Of a DNA stretch of 64,000 bases, positions 35,385 through 44,503 are shown piece after piece; positions within the stretch are counted from its first letter, which is position 1, and each line of letters opens with the position of its first letter. Source of the stretch: JARRKU01 sp050288425 (GTDB taxonomy: Bacteria; Desulfobacterota; Desulfobacteria; Desulfobacterales; Desulfosarcinaceae). The translations under genes and the position numbers were made by a program. The stretch spans positions 1 to 64,000 of the forward strand of contig JBNKDU010000035.1 of the NCBI GenBank assembly GCA_050288425.1, written 5' to 3'. The notes beneath the pieces are model-generated. The model was not told the DNA's origin. It was given only the letters and a program-made list of their open reading frames with translations, and searched no databases.

Positions 35385-36980
35385 ATGACGAACCGCTCCG
35401 ACATTCGTTTACTGGAGAAGAGCTACGAGCGACTGCCTTATCTGAGCCAGGCCTATACCCAGAGCCACCCCAACCGGCTGGCCACCCTGGCGCACCTGTT
35501 CCAGATCCAACCGGTTCCCATCACCCGGTGCCGGGTGCTGGAACTGGGTTGCGCCGCCGGCGGCAACATCATCCCCCTGGCCTGGCACCTGCCGGAGAGC
35601 GAATTCGTGGGGATCGAGATGGCACCCGGGCAGGCCAAGACCGGGCAGCAGACGGTGTCCGGGCTGGGCATCGAAAACCTGCGGATCCGGGAAGCGAATA
35701 TCCTGGAGGTGGACGACAGCCTGGGGTCTTTCGACTACATCATCTGCCACGGCGTCTTTTCCTGGGTTCCCCGGGAAGTACAGGATAAAATTCTGCGCAT
35801 CGCCGGGGAGCTGCTCAATCCCCGCGGCGTCGCCTATATCAGCTACAACACCTATCCCGGCTGGCATGTCAAGGAGATGATCCGGAACATGATGCTCTAC
35901 CATGCCGGCCATTTCGACAGCCTGGAGCAGCAATTGGGCCAGGCCCGGGCCACCATAAACTTTCTGGCCGATGCGGTGGAAATGGATGGCGACCGCACCT
36001 ATGCCCTGGCGTTGAAGAAGGAACTTCAGATCCTCCGGAACGCCGACGACTGGTATCTTTTTCACGACTACCTGGAAGTGGTGAACGAACCGGTCTATTT
36101 TCATCAGTTCTGCGGCCGCGCCGAAGCATACGGCCTGCAATACCTTGCGGAAGCCGAATTCGGCGCCATGTTCAGCGATGATTTTTCTCCCCAGACCAAT
36201 GCCACGCTGGAAGAGATCAGCCAGGACATCATCCAGAAAGAGCAGTACATGGACTTTCTGCGCAACCGGCCGTTCCGGCAGACTCTCCTCTGCCATCAGG
36301 GAGTGGAGATCAATCGGTACCTGGACGCGGACGGCCTGCAAAACCTGTTGATCGCCTCCCAGGCCCGGCCCGAACGGGAAGACGTGGACCTGTCCCCCCA
36401 GGTGGCGGAAAAATTCACGATCCAGGAAGGCGTATTCATCGAAACGCGCAGCCCGGAACTCAAGACCGCCCTCTTGGTTCTGAACCGGCACTGGCCCCGG
36501 GCCGTCGCTTTCGACACCCTGCTGGAAGAAACCGTGAGCTACCTGCGCAAAGTCTTCGCTCCGGAGATCCAACGGCAAACGGTCAGGAAAGAACTCGGTC
36601 GCGAACTGCTTCAATGCTATATCAGCCGGGGCGTCCAGTTGACCACCTGGCAAAACACTTTCTGCGACAGGATTTCGGATCGTCCCCAGGTTTCGAAATT
36701 GACCCTCTACCAGGTCGGACAGGGGCCATACATCGTCAGCCCCGACCACGAGAAGATTTCCCTGGATCACATGAGTCGCCAGATCGTCCGGCTCCTCGAC
36801 GGCGATCACGACCGCGAGTCCATTCTGGAGCGCATGGATGCGATGGTCGGCGACGGGTACCTGCAGGTGACCCGGCACGGCATGCCGGTGACCGACCGGC
36901 CAAAAATTCGTCTGATGATCGAAGATAAATTCGAGACCGTAATGTCCGTTCTCCGGAAGTCGCGGTTGTTGGTGGCCTGA
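35385..36980 (+). CDS. SAM-dependent methyltransferase with regulatory domain (PKMT-like)
   Basis: This 531-residue protein has a Rossmann methyltransferase domain with motif I VLELGCAAGGN at 51-61 and FVGIEMAPGQAK at motif II. The DYIICHGVFSWVP and GGWH-type YNTYPGWHVKEM stretches typify proteins with the methyltransferase regulatory domain. The C-terminal half contains winged-helix-like repeats. The order and length match the bacterial protein lysine methyltransferases first studied in Rickettsia (PKMT1/2), which modify an outer-membrane protein. It starts 9 bases after the DUF4150 gene, so its target may be a T6SS tip or cargo protein. The substrate is unknown. Confidence 0.78.
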   Translation: MTNRSDIRLLEKSYERLPYLSQAYTQSHPNRLATLAHLFQIQPVPITRCRVLELGCAAGGNIIPLAWHLPESEFVGIEMAPGQAKTGQQTVSGLGIENLRIREANILEVDDSLGSFDYIICHGVFSWVPREVQDKILRIAGELLNPRGVAYISYNTYPGWHVKEMIRNMMLYHAGHFDSLEQQLGQARATINFLADAVEMDGDRTYALALKKELQILRNADDWYLFHDYLEVVNEPVYFHQFCGRAEAYGLQYLAEAEFGAMFSDDFSPQTNATLEEISQDIIQKEQYMDFLRNRPFRQTLLCHQGVEINRYLDADGLQNLLIASQARPEREDVDLSPQVAEKFTIQEGVFIETRSPELKTALLVLNRHWPRAVAFDTLLEETVSYLRKVFAPEIQRQTVRKELGRELLQCYISRGVQLTTWQNTFCDRISDRPQVSKLTLYQVGQGPYIVSPDHEKISLDHMSRQIVRLLDGDHDRESILERMDAMVGDGYLQVTRHGMPVTDRPKIRLMIEDKFETVMSVLRKSRLLVA

Positions 36981-37022
36981 AGCCGGTACCGGTACCGGAT
37001 CGAATCGAAAGGTGCAATCTGG

Positions 37023-37649
37023 ATGAAATGGGTCTATATCAAAAGAGTCCTGTCGGTGCTGATGATCTGTACGCCCCTGGCCTTTTTATGGATGGCCTGC
37101 TGGGTGACCGTGTATCCCCTGGGCAGACGGCGATCCCGGCAACAACTCCCCTCCGTTTTCAAGGCAATCGGATTCACGCCGGAAGGTCAGCCCGCCGGTC
37201 TGCCGGCCGGAACCATGGAAGGCCTTTACCAAGGCTATCCCGTGCGGGTGGAACCGGAGTCAGCCGAGGTTCAACTGGAGTTCAATCGCTGGAAGAACGT
37301 GGAGATCAATGACCAGAAGGCGTATCACGGCTGCCGGGAAGATCTCCGGGAGTTTACGGCCGCCAGTCCGCTGTTCAATACGATATTCCGAACCCGTCGG
37401 GTGCATCCGGAAGATTCAACGTCATTGTCCCAACCAGGGGAACTGATCCAGGCTTTGGAGAATTTCTACATGCAATGGCTGTGGCGGTTGCAGATGTTCC
37501 GTATCGACGACAACGGCCTGCAATGCCGGCTCAGCTCCGGACAGCCGTTCGCGGCCCATATTCCGGCGCCGGCACTGGAACCGTTGCTCCGGGATATGTG
37601 CCGCCTGGCGAAGTTGATAGAAGCCCGGCTCACCGACAAGCCGGAGTGA
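37023..37649 (+). CDS. Orphan membrane-anchored protein in the T6SS cargo region
   Basis: No family is recognised for this 208-residue protein. It has one N-terminal hydrophobic segment (about 8-30) and a basic RRRSRQQ stretch after it. About 170 soluble residues of mixed alpha/beta character follow. Depending on topology the soluble part faces the cytoplasm or periplasm. The position after the methyltransferase gene and the single anchor are typical of T6SS immunity or accessory proteins, but no matching toxin is adjacent. AAAGG lies 10 bases before the start. Confidence 0.55.
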   Translation: MKWVYIKRVLSVLMICTPLAFLWMACWVTVYPLGRRRSRQQLPSVFKAIGFTPEGQPAGLPAGTMEGLYQGYPVRVEPESAEVQLEFNRWKNVEINDQKAYHGCREDLREFTAASPLFNTIFRTRRVHPEDSTSLSQPGELIQALENFYMQWLWRLQMFRIDDNGLQCRLSSGQPFAAHIPAPALEPLLRDMCRLAKLIEARLTDKPE

Positions 37650-37682
37650 ACCCCAAGGTTGCATAAAAAAGATGGCAAAAGG
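37647..37682. repeat. Second copy of the left end of the palindromic element
   Basis: Beginning at a TGA stop codon, this reads TGAACCC-C-AAGGTTGCATAAA then AAAGATGGCAAAAGG, matching 17120-17156 except for about four differences and one deletion. The matching right half is not found nearby, so it may be a solo end or a shared regulatory sequence. Shorter ATTGCATAAA copies occur at 19021-19030 and 44483-44492, each just after a stop codon. Confidence 0.65.
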
Positions 37683-37691
37683 AAAACAAAC

Positions 37692-38471
37692 ATGAAATCC
37701 CTGTGGATCACATCACTGGCCAAGGACGAAGCCGCCATCCAGAAACTGACAGCCAGATTCAAGACGTACGGCATCCAGATGGAGGGCCACTTCTGGCAGA
37801 ACGACAACGCCAAGCTGGCCTGGCTCGGTGCCCGGGATGAAATCACCGGCGATCGGATCGCCGTCTGGGCCATCCTGGGGACCCGGGAGGAATTGCTTCA
37901 GGACGACCTGCGGTATGGCCTCTCCCTGCTGTCGCTGTCGGTTCAGGCCCGCAGGGGGGTTGGTTTTCCCATGGTCATCCTGCAGACGGACGGCGATCCG
38001 CTGAGCACCGATGACCTGCCCACGCCCCTGCGGCGCGTCATCGTGTTGCCGGCCGCCGACCCGGGCACCCCGGCCAAGCTGGTGGCCAAACTGCACGCCA
38101 AGGCGCCGAAGCTGCCCGCGCCTTACTATCTCGACATGGTGGGCAACGAACAATTGGGCCAGTGGCTGGAAGTACGCCCCACCGGCGAGGAGGCATGGCC
38201 GGGCGTGATCTTCGGAGTGGAAGAAGGCGAAATCGTCTTCCAGGCCGTGGGGCCGCCGGGACGGCTGCCCAAGACGACGGTCTTGAATTATGCCATGCAG
38301 GGGCTTCAGCTTGAATTGGGGGCTACTTCGTTCACCGCCTGGGCCGCCCGCAATGAAGTCTCCACCGACTACGCCTACTTCGTGAAAATCAAGGGCTGCC
38401 CCAGAACGCTCCTGTTCGGACCCTATGTCGAAGATGAGGCCGCGGAGCTCTATATCGTTCACTTGCAGTAA
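37692..38471 (+). CDS. Orphan soluble protein between the two tip modules
   Basis: This 259-residue soluble protein has no family I can name. The sequence suggests alternating helices and strands (AVWAILGTREELLQDD, VGFPMVILQTDGDPLS) with a C-terminal beta-rich part. There is no signal peptide. AAAAGGAAAAC precedes the ATG. It lies between the two tip modules, before copy B, and may be an adaptor or immunity protein. Clear T6SS effector motifs are absent. Confidence 0.6.
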   Translation: MKSLWITSLAKDEAAIQKLTARFKTYGIQMEGHFWQNDNAKLAWLGARDEITGDRIAVWAILGTREELLQDDLRYGLSLLSLSVQARRGVGFPMVILQTDGDPLSTDDLPTPLRRVIVLPAADPGTPAKLVAKLHAKAPKLPAPYYLDMVGNEQLGQWLEVRPTGEEAWPGVIFGVEEGEIVFQAVGPPGRLPKTTVLNYAMQGLQLELGATSFTAWAARNEVSTDYAYFVKIKGCPRTLLFGPYVEDEAAELYIVHLQ

Positions 38472-38567
38472 TACGCCAAAGGAGGAGCCGGTGCCGACGG
38501 ACGGGCAGTCCAGATTCGTATACGCAATTGAAACGATGCATAGGAAACAGGCCCAAGGTGTATCCAA

Positions 38568-41165
38568 TTGAACGTCGTCAACGAAACCCCTTTCACCTAT
38601 GCGCCTTTCATGGGCAAAGTGGTCTATCCCAAAGACACCTTGACCCTCATTATTAAGGGGACTTTCGGCCTGATCCCGGATAGCCCCGCCCGACCCGCCG
38701 AACCCGGCGATCATCTGCCGCCCACCGGGGATCTGCACTACGATGACGATCCTCGCAGCAGCGTACGCTATGAATCCGATTTCATTTACTTCAAACCGCG
38801 GGCGGACGTATTGGTGGTGGGGCATTGCCATGTACCCGAAGGGAAATCTCAGCCGGCGTGCAGCGTCCGGTTCAAGGCCGGGCAGATCGACAAATCCCTG
38901 ATGGTATTCGGCGACCGTTACTGGCAGCGATCCATGGTGGGTACGCGCCGGATGAGCGATCCGGAACCCTTTGCGGCGATGGAGCTGCGCTATGAGAACA
39001 GTTTCGGAGGACCCGATTATTCCTGCAACCCGGTGGGCAAGGGGATTCGAACGCGGTTCGGGGGACAACAGAAATCCGACGATCCACTCCCCAATATCAA
39101 GGTGCTGGTGGGCGAACAACTGGAGACCATGTGCCAGGGGGCCCCGGCCGGCTTCGGCCCCTTGGGCCGGAACTGGTCCCAGCGTACCGCCCTCTCGGGT
39201 ACGTATGGCAGGAAATGGCGGAACGAACGCTGGCCCTGGCTGCCCGAGGACCTGAACTGGGGCTGTTTCAACGCGGCGCCTCCCGATCAGCAGGTCAAAG
39301 GGTATTTAATCGGGGATGAAGCGCTCTATTTCGAGAACATGCATCCACGCCACAGCAGTCTTCATGCCTCCCTGCCGGGGATTCGCGTTCGATGCTTCGT
39401 GCTCGAGCACAAGGACGGTGGCCGCATATTCCGCGAAATCAGAACCCGGCTCGATACCCTGTGGGTGGACATGGACACCCTCACCCTGGTGCTGGTCTGG
39501 CGCGGACTGGTGACGGTGGCGTCGAAGACATGTGACCGGGTGGAAGATATCTTGATCGTACAGGAAGAGGTGGCGAACGAAGCCCCCGGCCCGGAGTACT
39601 ATCGGAAACTGCTCGATGCCCGCAAGGCCGGGGCGGCGATGGCCGCATCGGGCGCCGAGGAAGAAGAAAAAACGGATACCGTCGATTCCACGGCAGTGGA
39701 GGCCGCGAAGGCGAAGGTCGCCGCAAGAGAGGCCCGGCTGCAATCCATGGCCCGGCAACACATGGACCAGGCCCATGGGATGTTGGACCAATCGGGGCTT
39801 CCTCCGAAGCTGGTGAGGGCCCTGAAGGAGGAGAAGGACCCGGATCGGCTGCTGGATATACTGGAGCAGGGGCTGGATATCGATCCAAAGGCAGCCGCAA
39901 CGGTCAAGGCGCAATCGCGGAAGCAGTTGAAGGAGTTGTTGGACCGGCACCGTCCCGAGGTGGAGAAGTTATTGTCGGAACTGGGCCATGATCCCGGCGA
40001 TCTGAACAAGGTGGAAGCGGTTTTGTTCCAGGATCCCAAATCAGAACCGCCCCCGTCGCCCGATGCCGAAGAACTGGCCGCGGCCGCGCGATCCGGAAAC
40101 AACATGGCCGACCGGGATATGGGGGGTGCCGACTTCAGCGGCATGTCCCTGGAGGGCGCCAATTTCAGGGGGGCGCAGCTGGCCGGGGCCGATTTCCGGC
40201 ACGCGCGACTGGCCCGATCCGATTTCAGCGAGGCCAACCTGGAAGGCGCCAGGTTCGAAAGTGCGGACCTGGCCGGAGCCGACTTCACGGGCGCCGATTT
40301 GAGTGGCGCGCATCTCGGAAAGGCCAACCTGAAACTGGCGAATCTCTCCGATGCGGTGATGACCGGGACCCATCTAAGCGAAGCCGACCTCCGCGAGGCG
40401 ATTCTATGCCGCTGTCAATTGACGGACGCCAAATTGACCCTCGGCCGGCTGCAGGGCGCCGACCTGACCCAGGCCGATTTATCCAACGCCGATCTCACCC
40501 GGGCCGATCTTACCGGCGCCATACTGAACCATGCCCTGCTGGAAGGCGCCGATCTGACCCAGGCCGTGGCCCGGCGGGTCGAAGGAAGATATGCCATCCT
40601 GTCCAAGGCCCGGTTGACGGAAGCCGAGTTTACCCACTCGCGAATGGAAGACAGCAATTTTTCATGCTGTCGTTGCGATTTTGCCGATTTCCAGTCGGCG
40701 ATGCTGAACAACGCCACTTTTGAAGGGGCCGTGGGCCGTCAGGTCAATCTGGAGAATGCGAATCTGGATCGGGTGCGGGCCGGCGAAGGCGTCAGCATGC
40801 CCCATAGCCGTTTCCGACGTGTTACCGGAAGCAAAGCCAACTGGGCCGGTGCCGATCTGCAGGGATCGGATTTCATTCTGGCGAATATGCCCGGTTGCGA
40901 CTTCAGCGCAACCAACCTCACGGGTTGCGACTGCCGTACGGCCGAATTGAAGCGATCCGTTTTTGACAAGGCGTGTTTGAACAAGGCACGGTTCAACCGG
41001 GCCAACCTGTTTCAGGTGCGGATGCAGGAAGCCGACCTTACAGGGGCCAATTTCAAAGGCTGCAACCTTTACGGGTCGGAATTCCTGGATGCCACCATCG
41101 ACGAAAACACCAATTTCGATGAAGCCAATCTGAAGAGCACCAAATTGGTCGATCTGAATACCTAG
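38568..41165 (+). CDS. DUF2169 plus pentapeptide-repeat protein, copy B
   Basis: This 865-residue paralogue of the gene at 29931 has an N-terminal DUF2169 domain (NVVNETPF, DFIYFKPRADVLVVG, MELRYENSFGGPD, NPVGKG). A helical charged linker is longer than in copy A (about residues 340-500). Pentapeptide repeats fill the C-terminus (SGADLTQADLSNADLTRADL-type). The start is a TTG at 38568, aligned with copy A; no in-frame ATG lies upstream without a stop. The last base of the stop overlaps a GTG in the next gene. It is probably an alternative tip adaptor with a different beta-helix surface. Confidence 0.83.
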   Translation: MNVVNETPFTYAPFMGKVVYPKDTLTLIIKGTFGLIPDSPARPAEPGDHLPPTGDLHYDDDPRSSVRYESDFIYFKPRADVLVVGHCHVPEGKSQPACSVRFKAGQIDKSLMVFGDRYWQRSMVGTRRMSDPEPFAAMELRYENSFGGPDYSCNPVGKGIRTRFGGQQKSDDPLPNIKVLVGEQLETMCQGAPAGFGPLGRNWSQRTALSGTYGRKWRNERWPWLPEDLNWGCFNAAPPDQQVKGYLIGDEALYFENMHPRHSSLHASLPGIRVRCFVLEHKDGGRIFREIRTRLDTLWVDMDTLTLVLVWRGLVTVASKTCDRVEDILIVQEEVANEAPGPEYYRKLLDARKAGAAMAASGAEEEEKTDTVDSTAVEAAKAKVAAREARLQSMARQHMDQAHGMLDQSGLPPKLVRALKEEKDPDRLLDILEQGLDIDPKAAATVKAQSRKQLKELLDRHRPEVEKLLSELGHDPGDLNKVEAVLFQDPKSEPPPSPDAEELAAAARSGNNMADRDMGGADFSGMSLEGANFRGAQLAGADFRHARLARSDFSEANLEGARFESADLAGADFTGADLSGAHLGKANLKLANLSDAVMTGTHLSEADLREAILCRCQLTDAKLTLGRLQGADLTQADLSNADLTRADLTGAILNHALLEGADLTQAVARRVEGRYAILSKARLTEAEFTHSRMEDSNFSCCRCDFADFQSAMLNNATFEGAVGRQVNLENANLDRVRAGEGVSMPHSRFRRVTGSKANWAGADLQGSDFILANMPGCDFSATNLTGCDCRTAELKRSVFDKACLNKARFNRANLFQVRMQEADLTGANFKGCNLYGSEFLDATIDENTNFDEANLKSTKLVDLNT

Positions 41166-41179
41166 TGCGGGATGCCGAT

Positions 41180-43174
41180 ATGATCATCCATGATTCCCGG
41201 GAATTGCTCGATCTGCTCCGGAAAAAAGAGAAACTCGATTCCCCGCTGATGATGAACCTGGACCTCGGCGGTGCGGATCTGAAGGCCGCAGACCTTTCCG
41301 GGGCGGTCTTCTATTGCTGCGACCTGTCCGGCGCCGACATGCGCGACGCCACATTGCGCAATGCCACTTTCATCAACCCCCGGCTGTCCCGGGCGATCTT
41401 CGGGCATGCAGACCTCACCGACGCCGTAATCTCCGGTCGGGACATCCGGCGACAGCCGGATCCGGGCACCCTGGCCGGTCTCTTCGAGGCCCTTGGGACG
41501 GATCCCGCCAGTCAAAGGCGCAAGGATGCAGTCGAGCAGGCGCAAATGCCGCTGCAACCGGTGGACATGGACGATGTCGACCTGACCGGCGCCCGCCTGA
41601 CCGGGAGCCATTGGGAAGGAGCCCGGTTTCATCAGACGATGCTGCGGCAGGCCGACTTGACCTCCGCCGGGTTCAGCCGCTGTCGGTTCGAGAAGACTGA
41701 AATACGGGAAAGTATTCTCGGCGGCGCATTCTGGGAGGAGTGCGAAATGAGCGGTCTGGATTTTTCCGGACTCGACCTGCGCAATACCTCCTTTCACCGC
41801 AGCAACCTGGAGCGGGCCGACTTTTCGGGCAGCAGCCTGCGCCATGCACGCATGGAACAATGCAGCGTCGACGGCGCCTCCTTCCGCGATGCCGATCTGG
41901 ACGGTGCAAGGTTTACACGCATGAATCTGGATCTGGCCAAGATGGCCAACGTCAAGGTCACGGGCATCTCCCTGGATCGGTCCCAATGGCCGGGAAACCG
42001 CCCGCCACCCGGGGATTACGGCGAGGCCGATCTCGACGGTCTGGACATGGCCGGCATGGATCTGCGCGACTATGGTTTTCAGCGGTCCCGTCTTCTAGGC
42101 GCCAATCTCAGCGGTACAAACCTGTCCGGAGTAGACCTTTCCGGCGCAGACCTCGGCGGATGTCTACTGACCAAGGCGGACCTGACCGGAGCCGATTTGT
42201 CGGGGGCCTGCATCACGGATGCCGTTCTCGACGGCGCCGATTTGAGCAAGGCCCGGTTGGTCCATGCGATCATGGATGGAGCCCGGATGGACGGGGCCGT
42301 CTTGCGGGGCGCCGAAATTATCGGCGCCAGCCTGGCCCATGCGCAACTTCGGGGGGCCGACTTCACGGCGGCCGATCTGACCGCCGTCGATCTGACGGGA
42401 TCGACGCTGGAATCCGCCGTGCTGGACAAAGCCGTCCTCGATCATGCCGATCTCAGCGATTGTAATCTCGAAAAAGCCACCCTTGTCGCGGCCAAAGCCA
42501 AGGGGTGTCGGCTCGGCGGGTCCGCCTTGACCCGTGCCGACCTGTCGCAGGCGGTATTCACCGGTGTAGATTTTCAGGGGGTCGATCTTTCCAGGACCAC
42601 GCTCACCGGCGGCGTTTTCGAACAATGCGTCTTCACCGAAGCCGATATGTCCGGCATGGATCTGACCGGCTGCGATTTCACCGATGCGGCCTTCAAAAAT
42701 GCCGATCTCACATCGGCTGTCCTGGCAAAGGCGAACCTGACCCGCGCCAACCTGGAAGCGGTCCGACTTAGCGAGGCCGATCTTCGCCGGGCCGTCGCCA
42801 TCGGCGCCACCCTGGTGAAGGGGAACCTGAAGGGCGCCGACCTGTCCGGGGCCGATCTTCGTTGGGCCTACGCGGAAGAGGCTGATTTCGACGACGCCCG
42901 CCTGGAGGGGACAATGCTTGCCGATGCCCTGTTGATCCGCTGCAAGGCCAACCATGCCAATTTCAGACAGGCCGGTCTGGCAAATGCCGATCTGTCCTAC
43001 GCGCGGGTATCCGGTGCGGATTTCAGCGATGGGGACCTTACCGGCGCCCGCATTCATTGTATGGAAGACGACCAGGCGGTATATCGGGATACGGTTCGCC
43101 AGAATCTGCGCAAAACCGATCCGGACCTGGCCCGGGCCGAGGTGTGGCAGCCGCCGAGGCCGACCACCGGATAA
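41180..43174 (+). CDS. Pentapeptide-repeat protein, copy B
   Basis: This 664-residue protein is made almost entirely of pentapeptide repeats, with interruptions near residues 95-130 and 275-290. Its opening (MIIHDSRELLDLLRKKEKL) aligns with that of copy A at 32154, supporting ATG 41180; a GTG at 41165 overlapping the preceding stop is an alternative. The repeats are more regular than in copy A, for example LTGADLSGACITDAVLDGAD. It should form a beta-helix roughly 30 coils long. No catalytic residues are recognisable. Confidence 0.85.
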   Translation: MIIHDSRELLDLLRKKEKLDSPLMMNLDLGGADLKAADLSGAVFYCCDLSGADMRDATLRNATFINPRLSRAIFGHADLTDAVISGRDIRRQPDPGTLAGLFEALGTDPASQRRKDAVEQAQMPLQPVDMDDVDLTGARLTGSHWEGARFHQTMLRQADLTSAGFSRCRFEKTEIRESILGGAFWEECEMSGLDFSGLDLRNTSFHRSNLERADFSGSSLRHARMEQCSVDGASFRDADLDGARFTRMNLDLAKMANVKVTGISLDRSQWPGNRPPPGDYGEADLDGLDMAGMDLRDYGFQRSRLLGANLSGTNLSGVDLSGADLGGCLLTKADLTGADLSGACITDAVLDGADLSKARLVHAIMDGARMDGAVLRGAEIIGASLAHAQLRGADFTAADLTAVDLTGSTLESAVLDKAVLDHADLSDCNLEKATLVAAKAKGCRLGGSALTRADLSQAVFTGVDFQGVDLSRTTLTGGVFEQCVFTEADMSGMDLTGCDFTDAAFKNADLTSAVLAKANLTRANLEAVRLSEADLRRAVAIGATLVKGNLKGADLSGADLRWAYAEEADFDDARLEGTMLADALLIRCKANHANFRQAGLANADLSYARVSGADFSDGDLTGARIHCMEDDQAVYRDTVRQNLRKTDPDLARAEVWQPPRPTTG

Positions 43175-43190
43175 CGGAAGGAGAATTTCC

Positions 43191-44048
43191 ATGTCTGCAA
43201 ACGTCCAATCCCTGCCGGTCGCCCTCGGGCCGACCTATATTCGACCCGCCGTGATCACCCGGGTGACGGATGGGCGCGTCTACCGCGTGCGACCCACGAA
43301 CCCGGCATCGGCCCGGGAGTTGACCGCCCGGCTGGCCACCGAACCGACGCGTCCGCTCGGAATCGGGGACAAGGTTCTGTTGGCCGGCGAAAGCAGTACG
43401 AGTGGATACATCATCGGTGTACTGCAGTCGGATGCTGCCGGGGCGATACGGACATCGGATGGCGCCGGTGCGCGACTCCTCCAACGCGAGGAAGAGCAGG
43501 TGATCGTCGTTCATGATCCGGACGGCGCGATCCTGTTTGAATATGATCCGGCCAGGGGGCGCAGCGTGGTGCATGTGCCGCAGGGCGATCTTCAGTTGAA
43601 CGCACCCGAGGGAAATATCGATCTCAATGCCGGCAAGGGGATTCGCTGCACCGGTGCCGAAGAGATTCATCTTTCCGCCAAAGGACGGGACCGGCTGCCC
43701 GACCAGTGCCTGCGCGTGGATGGAGAGGGGGCCCATTTCGGCGTTCACACCATGGATGTGGCCGCCGGCAAGGGCGATTTCCGCATCGGCCGGACCTCCT
43801 TTCATGGAAAGCATTTCACCAGTTCCGTGGATCGCGCCAGGATGTCCTTCGACAGGTTCGAGATCGCGGCCAGGCGATTCATGCAGCGCAGTGAGCAATA
43901 TTTCCATTGGGTCCGGCAATTGTGCCAGGTGCAGGCCGGTCGCATGCGCACCCTGGTCTTCGGCGCCCACCATGTCCAGAGCCGGCGCACCACATTGGTC
44001 GCCGAAGAAGACGTACACATCGACGGAAAGAAGATCAATCTAGGATAG
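43191..44048 (+). CDS. DUF3540 protein, copy B (needle-like)
   Basis: This 285-residue paralogue of the gene at 33993 has an N-terminal OB-like part, needle-like repeats (VHVPQGDLQLNAPEGNIDLN, AGKGIRCTGAEEIHLSAKG), then an aromatic helical part and a final VAEEDVHIDGKKINLG. The reading frame stays open upstream, but the start is fixed by GGAGAA at 43180-43185 before ATG 43191. It is followed by the DUF4150 gene with a 9-base gap. Divergence from copy A in the middle repeats suggests that each copy serves its own VgrG. Confidence 0.8.
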   Translation: MSANVQSLPVALGPTYIRPAVITRVTDGRVYRVRPTNPASARELTARLATEPTRPLGIGDKVLLAGESSTSGYIIGVLQSDAAGAIRTSDGAGARLLQREEEQVIVVHDPDGAILFEYDPARGRSVVHVPQGDLQLNAPEGNIDLNAGKGIRCTGAEEIHLSAKGRDRLPDQCLRVDGEGAHFGVHTMDVAAGKGDFRIGRTSFHGKHFTSSVDRARMSFDRFEIAARRFMQRSEQYFHWVRQLCQVQAGRMRTLVFGAHHVQSRRTTLVAEEDVHIDGKKINLG

Positions 44049-44057
44049 GAGTTCGCC

Positions 44058-44468
44058 ATGTTTCCAGCATCCACCCGGCAAGGCGGGGACTGCATCGCCT
44101 TTCCCGATGTCTGCAAGACGCCCACGCCCGTGGGAACGGTTCCCATCCCGTATCCCAACACGGCCCAACTGATGCAGACCAACCCCGGCACCTGCCCCGT
44201 CAAGGTGACCATCATGAACCAGGCGCCCCTCACCAAGCAATCCTCCATACCGGCCACATCGGGGGACGAGGCCGGTGCCGCCGGAGGGGTGATATCCGGC
44301 ATGATCAAGGGATCGGCCCAGCCGCAGATGGGCAGCCTCAAGGTGAAATTCGAGGGCCACCCGGCCGTATTCCAGACCTGCCCATGGGGACAGAACGGCA
44401 CCAACGCCAACGCCCCCGTGGGCATTCAGGCCAGCCCGTCGCAAACCAAGGTGACCATCGCCATGTAG
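44058..44468 (+). CDS. DUF4150 PAAR-like tip protein, copy B
   Basis: This 136-residue paralogue of the gene at 34959 opens FPASTRQGGDCIAFPDVCKT and ends SQTKVTIAM. It keeps a PIPYPNTAQ motif and four Cys residues, more than copy A, which could tighten the fold. It sits directly before the short VgrG, consistent with a tip role. No toxin domain is attached. A GGAG site precedes the start. Confidence 0.85.
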   Translation: MFPASTRQGGDCIAFPDVCKTPTPVGTVPIPYPNTAQLMQTNPGTCPVKVTIMNQAPLTKQSSIPATSGDEAGAAGGVISGMIKGSAQPQMGSLKVKFEGHPAVFQTCPWGQNGTNANAPVGIQASPSQTKVTIAM

Positions 44469-44503
44469 CAACAAGCTCCAACATTGCATAAAAAGGAGAT
44501 TCC

